This document shows, in pieces, positions 38,377 through 48,031 of a DNA stretch of 64,000 bases. Origin of the DNA: an uncultured Lactobacillus sp. (GTDB lineage: Bacteria > Bacillota > Bacilli > Lactobacillales > Lactobacillaceae); assembly GCA_946477855.1 (NCBI GenBank), contig CAMKZU010000004.1, forward strand, positions 1 to 64,000, read 5' to 3'. The position numbers and the translations under genes are program-made. The first letter of the stretch is position 1. The number at the start of each line of letters is the position of its first letter. The notes beneath the pieces were generated by a model that was not told the origin of the DNA, did no database searches, and saw only the letters and a list, made by a program, of their open reading frames with translations.

Positions 38377-38773
38377 GATGTGTTCCTCCTAATTTACTAT
38401 TTTGAATACCCCAGTTTTCATTATTTAAACAGATATTGAGCAAATCGCTAATCGAACTTTTTGCTGTTCTACTAGTAATAATGCTTAAAAGCATAGGCAC
38501 ATTAACCCCAGTAACTATTTCTAAATTATATTTTTGTTTTAAATACATTGCCGTATTAAAAGGCGTACCACCCTTTAAATCTACCAGTACTAATGTAGGT
38601 TGGTCATTTTGCGATTTTAGTACTTGTTCAAAATTATCCCTATAATTATCAGGATCTTGACCGGGTTTAAAAGAAATTGTTTCCAAGTAGTCTGTTTTTC
38701 CGGCAATCATTTCCACGGTCTGTTTCAACCCTAAACAATATTGACCATGACTAGCTAAAATAATTTGTATCAA
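38354..38773 (-). CDS. PTS mannose/fructose/sorbose-family IIA
   Basis: IILASHGQYCLGLKQTVEMIAG; VLVDLKGGTPFNTA. Confidence 0.92.
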   Translation of the reverse strand: MIQIILASHGQYCLGLKQTVEMIAGKTDYLETISFKPGQDPDNYRDNFEQVLKSQNDQPTLVLVDLKGGTPFNTAMYLKQKYNLEIVTGVNVPMLLSIITSRTAKSSISDLLNICLNNENWGIQNSKLGGTHHAKLSLN

Positions 38774-38785
38774 ATTAATTCTCCT

Positions 38786-40465
38786 TTAAATAGTTGCCAA
38801 GATGCCCAAGTAAGAACATAAAATACCTATTACAAAAATGCCGACAACAATAATACTTGCGTTAACTTTCTTTCTTAAAAGCCACCATACTAACAGAGTA
38901 ATTAATAGTGGAATTAAACCGGGTGCTAACTGATTAAATAAAGACTGCACCTTAATTACGCTTTGACCTACATGCCAAATTAATGGTGTTTTAATAGTTA
39001 CCCTCGTGGCTGCCATAGTGCCGACAACCATTAAGCCTACAATTGAGAACGCATTTGTGACTTTATCAAGCAAGCCACTCTTTAAAATGGATACAACTGA
39101 AGCCTTACCTTTTTTATAACCATACATAAACATCAAATAACCAATAGAATAGATGATCAATTCGAATACGACAGTGAACATAATTGGACCAAAGTAATTA
39201 CGCTCCAGTGCCATAGTGGCTCCAATACTTGCCAAAATTGGGAAGATTATACCTTGCTGTACTGTGTCACCAATACCTGCTGCGGGTCCCATTAATCCTG
39301 TACGAACACCGTTAATATCTTCAGCGCTCACATTCGCACCGTTTGCACGTGCTTCTTCCATCGAAAGTGCAATACCGTGAATAACAGGTCCAACCATGTG
39401 TGGTTCAGTGTTAAAGAATACCATGTACTTTTTAAGTTCGTCTGCCTGTTTGTTTTGCGGATATAATTTTCTGATAGGGTAGATCATCATGTTGGTTAAA
39501 CCCAAAGCCTGCAGCCTTTCATAGTTATAGCAGGCCTCGTCTGATTGCTCCCATAGCCAAGTTTTAACTAAGTCGCTATGGGTCAATTTAATTTTATAGT
39601 TTAATGGGGAAATGTCTTGAGCAATACTAGTACTATCAGCTGCAGCAGGAGTTACAGTTTCTGGTGCTCCTGTTCTATTTTGCAAAGTTAGTCTATTAAC
39701 CTTTTTCTTTGCCGGTGCAGCATTGGTAGCGGTAGTTCTGAACTTTTCATTGATGTAAAGTAGGTAGGCTAATAAACCCGCGAAAATAGCAACAGCCATA
39801 ATTTGCAGTTTAAGATAAGCGGTCAAGAAGAAACCAATAAAGAAGTATGGTACTAGTGATTTCTTACCTAAGTAATTAAGTAACATTGCGATACCTAGAG
39901 CAGGCATGATGGCACCAACGACTTCAAGTGCAGTGGTTAAGCTCTTAGGAATCATGCGTAACATGTTTTGTGCCCAACCTTTGCCAAAATATACTAGACA
40001 AAAGGCAGGAATACCGTAGACAATCAGTGACACAATGAATGAAGGTACATAATTTAAAAACCTGATAGCTTTAACATTGCCCTTAGCCAATTCGGCATCA
40101 GCTCTGTGAACCCAAAATGAGTTAACGCTTTGGTAGATTTCTACCATTAGAAGCCCGATTAATGAGAAAGGTACAGCAAAGGTAACTGCTAATTTAGGAT
40201 TTGCTCCGGAAAGGATGGTTAATGCGGTACCGAAAATACCGGCAACCATAGTGTTACTCGGCATTACACCACCAGTATTGATCCAGCCTAGATAAACCAA
40301 CTGGATAGTGGCACCGGATAGCATTCCCAGCATTGGATTACCCATAAAAATACCTACTAAAAGGCCGGTGGTCAATGGATAAGTTAAACATCTTGTTATT
40401 GGGGCAAAAAACCACCATTGGGAAATAATAGCGAGTAAAGCTACTAACAACGCAGATAAAAACAT
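38786..40465 (-). CDS. Fused PTS mannose-family IIC-IID protein
   Basis: N-terminal IIC (GLLVGIFMGNPMLGMLSGATIQLVYLG) and C-terminal IID (EPHMVGPVIHGIALSMEEARANG...GLMGPAAGIGDTVQQGIIFPILASIGATMA) in one 559-aa frame. Confidence 0.92.
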   Translation of the reverse strand: MFLSALLVALLAIISQWWFFAPITRCLTYPLTTGLLVGIFMGNPMLGMLSGATIQLVYLGWINTGGVMPSNTMVAGIFGTALTILSGANPKLAVTFAVPFSLIGLLMVEIYQSVNSFWVHRADAELAKGNVKAIRFLNYVPSFIVSLIVYGIPAFCLVYFGKGWAQNMLRMIPKSLTTALEVVGAIMPALGIAMLLNYLGKKSLVPYFFIGFFLTAYLKLQIMAVAIFAGLLAYLLYINEKFRTTATNAAPAKKKVNRLTLQNRTGAPETVTPAAADSTSIAQDISPLNYKIKLTHSDLVKTWLWEQSDEACYNYERLQALGLTNMMIYPIRKLYPQNKQADELKKYMVFFNTEPHMVGPVIHGIALSMEEARANGANVSAEDINGVRTGLMGPAAGIGDTVQQGIIFPILASIGATMALERNYFGPIMFTVVFELIIYSIGYLMFMYGYKKGKASVVSILKSGLLDKVTNAFSIVGLMVVGTMAATRVTIKTPLIWHVGQSVIKVQSLFNQLAPGLIPLLITLLVWWLLRKKVNASIIVVGIFVIGILCSYLGILATI

Positions 40466-40497
40466 TTTAACGCCTCAACTTTCTTATTTTCAGTAGC

Positions 40498-41214
40498 TTA
40501 TAAAATGGAGAATCCGAGCGCTTTAACATCCTTGTTAAAGTCTTGGACTGTCTGTAAGGAACGCTCTTTAGGAGAAGTTCCAATTAGTGGGAATTTGGCA
40601 ATAACGGGTGCGGTGCACGTAATAATGTCACAGCCGCATTCTTCGGCTTGAAAAATATTAAGTACTTCGCGGCAGCTTGCCCACAACAGCCAGCCATTAC
40701 CATTTTCATGACACAGTTTTGCCGCATCTTTCATTAACGGCATTGGATCGATGCCAGTATCTGCCAAACGACCGGCAAAAATTGAGAGAATATTCTGCGA
40801 GCCGGGTTTTAATGCCGCTAATACATCTTTAGTCTGCTCTAATGTAAACATTGCGGTAACGTTTAACTTGATTCCTTCCGCGGATAATTTTTTAATTAAA
40901 GGTACAGAAGATTCACCTTTGGTATTGGTAATTGGTATTTTTACAAAAACGTTCTCGCCTAAAGCTGAAATTTTTCGAGCTTCCTTGGCCATTGTGTCAA
41001 AATCATCGCTGAAAACCTCAAATGAAATAGGCAGACCAGTCACTTTTGCTAATACTTCTTTAGCAAAACTAAGATAATCGGTAACGCCTGCTTTTTTCAT
41101 TAATGAGGGGTTAGTAGTAAATCCTTTAACTACACCACTTTCTTTGGCCTTGACCATGTCACTGATTACAGCGCCGTCAGCATAAATTTGCACATTTAAA
41201 TCGTTAATTTTCAC
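40498..41214 (-). CDS. Transaldolase / fructose-6-phosphate aldolase-like protein
   Basis: VQIYADGAVISDM..GVVKGFTTNPSLMKKAG, FVKIPITN, LNVTAMFTLEQ; GTG start at 41214. Confidence 0.88.
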   Translation of the reverse strand: MKINDLNVQIYADGAVISDMVKAKESGVVKGFTTNPSLMKKAGVTDYLSFAKEVLAKVTGLPISFEVFSDDFDTMAKEARKISALGENVFVKIPITNTKGESSVPLIKKLSAEGIKLNVTAMFTLEQTKDVLAALKPGSQNILSIFAGRLADTGIDPMPLMKDAAKLCHENGNGWLLWASCREVLNIFQAEECGCDIITCTAPVIAKFPLIGTSPKERSLQTVQDFNKDVKALGFSIL

Positions 41215-41254
41215 GCTTTTTCTCCTCCTGCTTTGATAACAAAAATGCGGTAAC

Positions 41255-41266
41255 GTTTGCGCAAAC
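41255..41266. promoter_or_regulatory. Palindromic operator candidate GTTTGCGCAAAC
   Basis: 12-bp palindrome upstream of transaldolase-PTS operon, divergent from LacI. Confidence 0.5.
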
Positions 41267-41416
41267 AGCAAAAATTATAGGCCTAATTTAAAGGCCTTAA
41301 AGTTAATTAATGCAAGCGTTTCCGCTAACTACATTTTTATTGTATAATGTTGTTGACAAGATGTAAAGTAAAATTAGAAAAATAAAAATAGAATTTAAAT
41401 TAGGATAAATTGCAGA

Positions 41417-42409
41417 ATGGCAGTAAAATCAATTAAAGATATTGCTCGTTTAAGTGGCTTTTCAGTTTCAACAGTTTCGCGAGTGTTAAATAATACGGGT
41501 AGGTTTTCCGATCAAACCAGAGATAAAATTATAAAAATAGCTAAGGAAAATCACTATTCACAGAATATAATTGCTAAAGGGATGCGTAAGGGCAGCCTTG
41601 CAATAATAGGTATTTTGGTACCCGATATTACTAACGCTTATTATGCTGCTATAGTTAAAAAATGTGAGCAATATTTTTTTGAAAAAGATTATTTAACTAT
41701 TGTGTGCAATACAGAAAGAAATGCGGAAATAGAAGAAAAATATATCGCGAAGTTAAGTAATCATATAGTTGATGGGCTAGTGGTTATCTCTACTCAAAGA
41801 GCAATAAGCAAAAACCGGGCAGATTTACCTACGGTATTTATAGATCGGTCACCCAAACTAAGTAACAACACAATTACAGCTTCTTCTGACAATTACGCAG
41901 GTGCAGTGATAGCCGCTAACCATTTGGTTGATAGAGGTTGTTATCCTATTATGCTTACAAACAAAAATAATGAATTTTCCAGCAATAAGAGCCGTATTCT
42001 GGGTTTCACGCAAACGGTCAAAAGCCGCGGCATAAATAAACCAATAATTATTAATTCTAAAACTAATTCAGACGAGATTTATCTAGTCAAAGATAAAATA
42101 TTTAAGCAGATAAAAAAGCTACTGAAAGAACATCAAAAACTGGGTATTTTTGCCATCAATGATAATGTGGCAAGTTATATTTATCAGGCCGCAATAGGTG
42201 AGGGGATTAGAGTACCGGAACAATTGAGTATAGTTGGTTTTGACGATACCCCAGTAGCCAGCAAGCTGCAATTAACCACAATTAGGCAGAATACTTCAGA
42301 GATTGCCCGGGTTTCATCTACCAATTTATTAAAAATACTGAAAAGAGAAGATATTTTAGAACATAAATTTACTATTCCGGTTTCATTAGTGAAAAGAAAA
42401 ACGACCTAG
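41417..42409 (+). CDS. LacI family transcriptional regulator
   Basis: KSIKDIARLSGFSVSTVSRVLNNTGRFSDQTRDKI. Confidence 0.93.
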   Translation: MAVKSIKDIARLSGFSVSTVSRVLNNTGRFSDQTRDKIIKIAKENHYSQNIIAKGMRKGSLAIIGILVPDITNAYYAAIVKKCEQYFFEKDYLTIVCNTERNAEIEEKYIAKLSNHIVDGLVVISTQRAISKNRADLPTVFIDRSPKLSNNTITASSDNYAGAVIAANHLVDRGCYPIMLTNKNNEFSSNKSRILGFTQTVKSRGINKPIIINSKTNSDEIYLVKDKIFKQIKKLLKEHQKLGIFAINDNVASYIYQAAIGEGIRVPEQLSIVGFDDTPVASKLQLTTIRQNTSEIARVSSTNLLKILKREDILEHKFTIPVSLVKRKTT

Positions 42410-42422
42410 TACAAATATAACT

Positions 42423-42459
42423 AAAAAGGTTCCCAGAAAATATTTTCTGAGAACCTTTT
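42423..42459 (+). terminator. Intrinsic terminator
   Basis: AAAAAGGTTC(c)CAGAAAATATTTTCTGAGAACCTTTTG. Confidence 0.75.
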
Positions 42460-42510
42460 GCTAATTATTGAAAACAATTTTTAAGGCGTTGTTTATGATA
42501 CATGATAATA

Positions 42511-42609
42511 TTAATACTTTTTTTGAGTATTAATTTTATTTTGATACTTGAGAAAGTTGTCGTAATGCCCTTGAGTGATTTTACCATTTTTAAGTGCTTC
42601 TTTGACAGC
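42511..42609 (-). pseudogene. Short C-terminal ORF remnant (AVKEALKNGKITQGHYDNFLKYQNKINTQKKY*)
   Basis: Coding-like minus-strand frame closed upstream by TGA; no start. Confidence 0.3.
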
Positions 42610-42794
42610 TCACTTTACAATATTTATTAATCTAATATTAATTTATACGTTCAATTGTTTAATACATGTTTTAATAATAGCACTGCATTAAATATTTGCA
42701 ATTAAACCATTTATGCTAAATAAAATTGAATAAAAATGAAAAATATCATATTATTAATTGAAAACATTAATAAAAAATAAGTTTTAGGAGGAAT

Positions 42795-44399
42795 ATGCCC
42801 TTATTTAAATATTTTAAAAGAGCTAAGTGGCAATTTAGTATAGTAATTGTCCTAACTGTTATTAATTCAGGGTTTTCAACACTTGCAGGAATTGCCAGTG
42901 CAAATGCCCTAACTCAGGTCACCAAACTGCATGCCCAACTGTTTTTTATTTGGGTCACAATTATGGCTGCTGCCTATGTCATGTACGCGATCTTTACTTA
43001 TTTAATTTCGGTCAATCAAACAAAATTGAAGCAGCAAATTGATCTGCTGATTCGGCAGGATGTGGCCCAAAAGTTGTCACAGTCGGATTATCAGTCTTTT
43101 CATCAGCAAACCACTGCTACCTATGCCTCATGGCTAACCAATGATATTAATACGATCAATGAATTTGGTGTCAACGATTTGATGATGATTGTACAACAAA
43201 TTAGCGAAATCTTGTTGGGTGCAGTCACTTTAGCGTATTTTCAGGTCAGTTTACTTGCTACTGTTATTATCTTAACTGTGATTATGGCGGTAGTGCCTAA
43301 TTTGTTTTCAAAATGGTTATCTAAACGTTCACTTGAACTCTCCCATGCGCAAGAACGGTTGGTTAATAAAATTAATGATGTCCTGAATGGCTTCAATACA
43401 TTATTTTTAGCAAATTTATCCCAAGTAATTGTTAAAAGAATTAATCAAGGATCTGCAGATGTTCGAAAAAATGCTGTTGATTACGTTAAGGCGGCTGGCT
43501 TTACCCAAGCCTTTACCAATTGCATTGCCTATTTAAGTCAAGTGATTGTTTTAGCTCAAAGCGGTTATTTAATTTTGCGGCATCTTACTCCAGTGGGAAC
43601 TATAAGTGGCGCGCAGTATTTTGCCGGTACAATTTTTGCTGAACTGAGTGGTATCAGCTTTAATTGGCAGGAATTTAAATCACTTAAACCAATTATGGAT
43701 AAGCTGGCAAATATTAAGACGACCACGCAGCCTGCTCAAAAACAAGAAATTTCTGCTAAACAAATTCAAATTAAGAACCTTTCGTATACTTATAAGGAAA
43801 AGAGGCAACCAATTTTGGATAATCTGAATTTGACTATTGCAGAAGGGAAAAAATACCTCTTGCTCGGTGATTCAGTTGCAGGTAAATCAACGCTGCTTAA
43901 TATTATTAGTGGCCTGTTAAAAAATTATACCGGTACGATTAAATTGGGTGGCATAGACTATGCTAAAATTACTGATACTCAGCTGCATCAAATAATTTCT
44001 TATGTCGAACAAACACCATATATTTTTACGGCTAGTTTAAAGTGGAATTTAACTTTGGGGCAAAAGGTTGCTCCTGCAAAGCTAAAACAGGTCATTACGG
44101 CGTGTGGCATTGATCAAATAATTGCTCATTTACCCGCTGGTATCAACACGATACTGGCAAACCAGGGGACTAATCTATCTGGTGGGCAGAAGCAGAGGAT
44201 TGCGCTTGCACGAGCGCTTTTGCGTGATACGCCCGTATATCTTTTTGATGAGGCGACCTCGTCATTAGACAAGGCGGCCAGCATTTCGTTAGAAAAACTA
44301 ATTTTAACGCTGAAGAATAAAACCATTGTTTTAGTAACACATCATTTACAAAAAGAGACAGCCGACTTATTCGACGAAAATATTGTATTGGATAAATAA
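42795..44399 (+). CDS. ABC transporter, fused permease/ATP-binding (exporter type)
   Basis: TM domain + GDSVAGKSTLLNIISG Walker A, LSGGQKQRIALARALLRD signature, LFDEATSSLD. Confidence 0.92.
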   Translation: MPLFKYFKRAKWQFSIVIVLTVINSGFSTLAGIASANALTQVTKLHAQLFFIWVTIMAAAYVMYAIFTYLISVNQTKLKQQIDLLIRQDVAQKLSQSDYQSFHQQTTATYASWLTNDINTINEFGVNDLMMIVQQISEILLGAVTLAYFQVSLLATVIILTVIMAVVPNLFSKWLSKRSLELSHAQERLVNKINDVLNGFNTLFLANLSQVIVKRINQGSADVRKNAVDYVKAAGFTQAFTNCIAYLSQVIVLAQSGYLILRHLTPVGTISGAQYFAGTIFAELSGISFNWQEFKSLKPIMDKLANIKTTTQPAQKQEISAKQIQIKNLSYTYKEKRQPILDNLNLTIAEGKKYLLLGDSVAGKSTLLNIISGLLKNYTGTIKLGGIDYAKITDTQLHQIISYVEQTPYIFTASLKWNLTLGQKVAPAKLKQVITACGIDQIIAHLPAGINTILANQGTNLSGGQKQRIALARALLRDTPVYLFDEATSSLDKAASISLEKLILTLKNKTIVLVTHHLQKETADLFDENIVLDK

Positions 44400-44440
44400 A
44401 AAAAGTCGTATTTGAGTTTAAATTCAAATACGACTTTTAT
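44400..44440 (+). terminator. Intrinsic terminator
   Basis: AAAAGTCGTATTTGA-gtttaaa-TTCAAATACGACTTTTATTTGTTTG. Confidence 0.8.
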
Positions 44441-44545
44441 TTGTTTGTGTCATGAACTACATCATTAGCAAATAATTTTAATACCTAATAGCTGGTATTA
44501 TTTTACAAGGTGTAGAACTTTGCGGTGTAATTTTTTGGGCTTAAT

Positions 44546-45619
44546 TTAAAGACCTAAGTCTACAATTAATTGCATTGCCTCTTTATCATCACCAAGCTGC
44601 ATGAGGGCGTCTTTTAGGCATAACATTGGCTTACCGTCACGGTCGGGCGTTGTTTTTGCATGAGCCAAGGAACTGAGAATGGCTTCGTGCACAATATCTA
44701 CCGTAATTCTGAAGTAGCGGTCAATTTTGTCATCAGTAATTGCCTGGATTGTACTCAACTCGTTTTCAGGGAAATGACTTACCCGGTTAGCAGTAGAGAA
44801 AGCTAGAGTAATCTCGCCACTACCGTTGCCGCTAAATGAGCCACTGCGAGTGATGCCGATACCGGAGCGTTTGGCAATGCGTTTTAATTGTCTCGAGTTA
44901 AACGGGATATCGGTAGCAATTATTGTGATGATACTGCCTTTTTCCTTAGTGTCCTTGTTATCCACAAATTTTTTACCAATAGCATGACCATAAATGTTCA
45001 AATCAGCACTAAGACCAAAATTAGACATGACTAGCGCGCCCATTGTAAAGGTTTTGCCGTCAATTTCTACTTGTCTTGAAGCAGAACCAATGCCGCCCTT
45101 AAGTTCGTAGCAGCGCATGCCCGTGCCGCCGCCAACTCCGCCTTCAGCAAAATCTGTACTAGCAACTGTAAAAGCATCGTTAACATCGTCTTCGGTGACG
45201 CCCAGATCACGAATGTGGTTAATCGAACTGTCATTGCACTCCATGATGATCGGATTGACACTACCAGTGGAAAGACCAATTTCTGGATTTTCAGCCAGCA
45301 TTCTTTTGACTAAAGCCATTGATGCGGTACCCACGCTGAGAGTATTGGTTAAAACCAGTGGTGTTTCAATTGTGCCCAGTTCGTTAACCTGAACAAGTCC
45401 TGTGCTTTTGCCAAAGCCGTTGATAACGTGTGCAGCGGCTGGCATTTTTTCCCGGAAGATATTATCTGGGCAGGGGTTGACCACAGTAACACCGGTTCTG
45501 AGTCTATCAGTAACAACTGTTCTATGCCCGACAGTAACACCGGCAACATCTGTAATTAAATTTTTTGGTCCTGGCTTAGTATCGCTAAGCGCAAATAAAA
45601 GTGGTTTATTAAGTCCCAT
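44546..45619 (-). CDS. P1 family (DmpA-like) peptidase
   Basis: NLITDVAGVTVGHRTV, GFGKSTGLVQVNELGTIETPLVLTNTLSVGTA, GVGGGTGMRCYELKGGIGSASR. Confidence 0.9.
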   Translation of the reverse strand: MGLNKPLLFALSDTKPGPKNLITDVAGVTVGHRTVVTDRLRTGVTVVNPCPDNIFREKMPAAAHVINGFGKSTGLVQVNELGTIETPLVLTNTLSVGTASMALVKRMLAENPEIGLSTGSVNPIIMECNDSSINHIRDLGVTEDDVNDAFTVASTDFAEGGVGGGTGMRCYELKGGIGSASRQVEIDGKTFTMGALVMSNFGLSADLNIYGHAIGKKFVDNKDTKEKGSIITIIATDIPFNSRQLKRIAKRSGIGITRSGSFSGNGSGEITLAFSTANRVSHFPENELSTIQAITDDKIDRYFRITVDIVHEAILSSLAHAKTTPDRDGKPMLCLKDALMQLGDDKEAMQLIVDLGL

Positions 45620-45732
45620 TTTTACTCCTTTTGCTTAAAAAATATTCTTCTTTAATTAAAACGGTTCAGTTATTTTTATGCAAGTCAAAAAATTCCAGCG
45701 TAAATTGACGGAACTTTTTCATACTATTGTAA

Positions 45733-47697
45733 TCAATCTTTTTTCTTTTTGCTAAAACAGTTGCTAAATAGACTGCCAATTACTGCCATGAAGCCCAATA
45801 AAAGCATTGTTATCTGGGAATGCTTATTAGTACCGGTTTGTGGCAATTTTTCATGGCGACCATTGTCAGTGAACAGCACTGACTTGGTGGAGTCAGGTTC
45901 ACTTTCAGCTGGTTTTAAAATGGTATAGTTCTCAGTAATACCGTTTGAAGTAGAATTATTTTTATTTTGATGAGGATTTTTAGCCTTGCTTTGAGTTTGA
46001 CTAGCCGAGTTGGTCGAACTATTTTGACCGCTATGCTCAGGGCTGGTATTAGCTTGAGGTTCATCTTTAACATAGATATAGGTTACGCTTTGTGGTGCAA
46101 TGCCAAAAAAGTTGGTGGCATTTTCAGGCCTGACTTTTAAGGTATAACCCGGTATCGCCTTAGCACCAGTGGTGTAGCCATCACCCACATTACCTTGTAA
46201 TATCGTTTCAGGTGCAATTTGATTGCCGTTTTCATCTTGATAAGAGACTGTAACATCTGCAGCTTTAATTGGTGTGGTGGTAGAGGTAGATTCGGGGTCA
46301 ACAGAATAAATAAATTTGACATTCTGCTGTTGATCAGTGAAAACCCCAGTGGCATTATCTGGGACTTCCTTTACGATATATCCCGGAATTGTCTTCGCCG
46401 TCACCTTATAATCATCGCCAATTTTACCCTTCAAACTAATATCAGGTGTAAGTGATCTTTTACTAGTATCCAAGTAAGAAACAGTAATAGGACTACCTGG
46501 TCGAATATAAGTGTCGCCAAGAATGTCGTCAGCATGGGCAATTAAGTCTTCAGACAGATATTTATTGTTTGCTTGTGGTGCGTCTTCGCTTCTATCGCCG
46601 ATATTGACCCAAGTTCCAAGAGTGTTAAGATGTGTATCATTAATATATGTACTTTTACCTAGTTTAAGGGTGTTTAATTTAGCAAGTCCGTCTAACATAT
46701 AACCTTTATCAATATTAGGATCTATGACAAAACTCCTGAGATCAAGTTCTTTTAAGCTACTACAATTATTAAACATTCCATTCATATCAATTACGTTAGA
46801 AGTATCAAATGAAGTTAAATCCAACTTGGTTAAGCTGGAGCAATCTTTAAAAGTCCAAATCATTTTTTTAACTTGGCTAGTATTAAACTTACTGAGATCT
46901 AAAGCAGTTAAACTTGAACACCCACTGAACATGTGACTTATATCGTCCACCTTGGCTATTGTGAAATCAGGTGAAAACTTAATGTTCTGTAAATTTTCAC
47001 AATCCTGAAACATGCTCTCTACATAACTAGTATTAGCAGTATTAAAACTTGATAGGTCCAGACTAGCTAATTTACTGCAGCCCGCAAACATAAAAGACAT
47101 GTTAGTAACTTTGGTGGTCTGCAAATTATCAATGCCATCTATGCTGGTTAAATTTTTACAATCCGCAAACATGTACCGCATATCACTGGTAGCAGATGTG
47201 TCAAGGTTTTCCAAACCAGTGATTTTAGTTAGATTAGCTAGCCCTTTGAACATTTCAGAAGCCGAGTTAACTTTTAATGAGCCGGCAAATCGAACTTCTT
47301 GCACGTCGCCACTGTTAATGCCGTTAATAAGACCTAAAGACCCCGGTTGGGCCACACTGCCACTTGGGATGGTAATGACATGATTATTGTAACTAACATC
47401 GAGATTGCCCCACTTGAAACTAGTGGCACTTTGAGTATGCAGTTCTGAATCTTTAGGTGGCAAGTTTTTTGGAGAAATAACTTCCTGCTTGGTATCGGTT
47501 TTAGCGTTAACATGATTAACTTTGTTATTGTTTTGACCTGTTGTGGTTGGAGATTTTGTTACAGAAGTCGATGAAGGCACTATTTCGTCTGCTTTAGTTG
47601 TTTGGGGGGATATAGCTAATAAACTTAAGGCTGCAGCAGCAACACTAAAGTATATTTTTGAAGTTTTTGTTCGATTAGAATCTTTTTTCTTACTCAT
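45733..47697 (-). CDS. BspA/DUF285-type LRR surface protein with MucBP-like repeats and LPXTG anchor
   Basis: Signal peptide; LDLSSFNTANTSYVESMFQDC LRR repeats; MucBP-like VSYQDENGNQIAPETILQGNVGDGYTT; LPQTG + TM + KKKKD. Confidence 0.9.
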   Translation of the reverse strand: MSKKKDSNRTKTSKIYFSVAAAALSLLAISPQTTKADEIVPSSTSVTKSPTTTGQNNNKVNHVNAKTDTKQEVISPKNLPPKDSELHTQSATSFKWGNLDVSYNNHVITIPSGSVAQPGSLGLINGINSGDVQEVRFAGSLKVNSASEMFKGLANLTKITGLENLDTSATSDMRYMFADCKNLTSIDGIDNLQTTKVTNMSFMFAGCSKLASLDLSSFNTANTSYVESMFQDCENLQNIKFSPDFTIAKVDDISHMFSGCSSLTALDLSKFNTSQVKKMIWTFKDCSSLTKLDLTSFDTSNVIDMNGMFNNCSSLKELDLRSFVIDPNIDKGYMLDGLAKLNTLKLGKSTYINDTHLNTLGTWVNIGDRSEDAPQANNKYLSEDLIAHADDILGDTYIRPGSPITVSYLDTSKRSLTPDISLKGKIGDDYKVTAKTIPGYIVKEVPDNATGVFTDQQQNVKFIYSVDPESTSTTTPIKAADVTVSYQDENGNQIAPETILQGNVGDGYTTGAKAIPGYTLKVRPENATNFFGIAPQSVTYIYVKDEPQANTSPEHSGQNSSTNSASQTQSKAKNPHQNKNNSTSNGITENYTILKPAESEPDSTKSVLFTDNGRHEKLPQTGTNKHSQITMLLLGFMAVIGSLFSNCFSKKKKD

Positions 47698-47960
47698 ATT
47701 ACTATTCTTTCTTAAATGATAAAATAAACATATACATGATTAACATTTAGCTTATACCTTGTTTAACTTATTATACAATTCATTTTACTTAATAGCACCA
47801 TCTATACATTTCAACTTATTTTAAAAGAATAAATAATTAGCCTTAGCTAAGAAGTAATTTTTGATTTTTAAATTCAATTTGGTTATTTGCTGGAAGATAT
47901 GACACTAGTTAATAATATAGACACACTATTTTAAAGTAATTTATTAATTTTTGAGCATAG

Positions 47961-48005
47961 AAAAAGAACTCAATTAGCATTTTTAACTGCTAATTGAGTT
48001 CTTTT
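47961..48005 (-). terminator. Terminator of SLAP-type LRR gene
   Basis: AAAAAGAACTCAATTAGCA...TGCTAATTGAGTTCTTTT. Confidence 0.8.
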
Positions 48006-48031
48006 CATTTATAGAGTAAATCTCTTAATCT

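Noticed and set aside
42795-44399. Possible bacteriocin/lantibiotic exporter locus around the ABC transporter
   Set aside because: No peptidase C39 domain, precursor peptide or modification enzyme seen nearby; just a generic ABC exporter.
45117-45638. Plus-strand ORFs antisense to the P1 peptidase
   Set aside because: Overlap a clear DmpA-like peptidase; no independent support.
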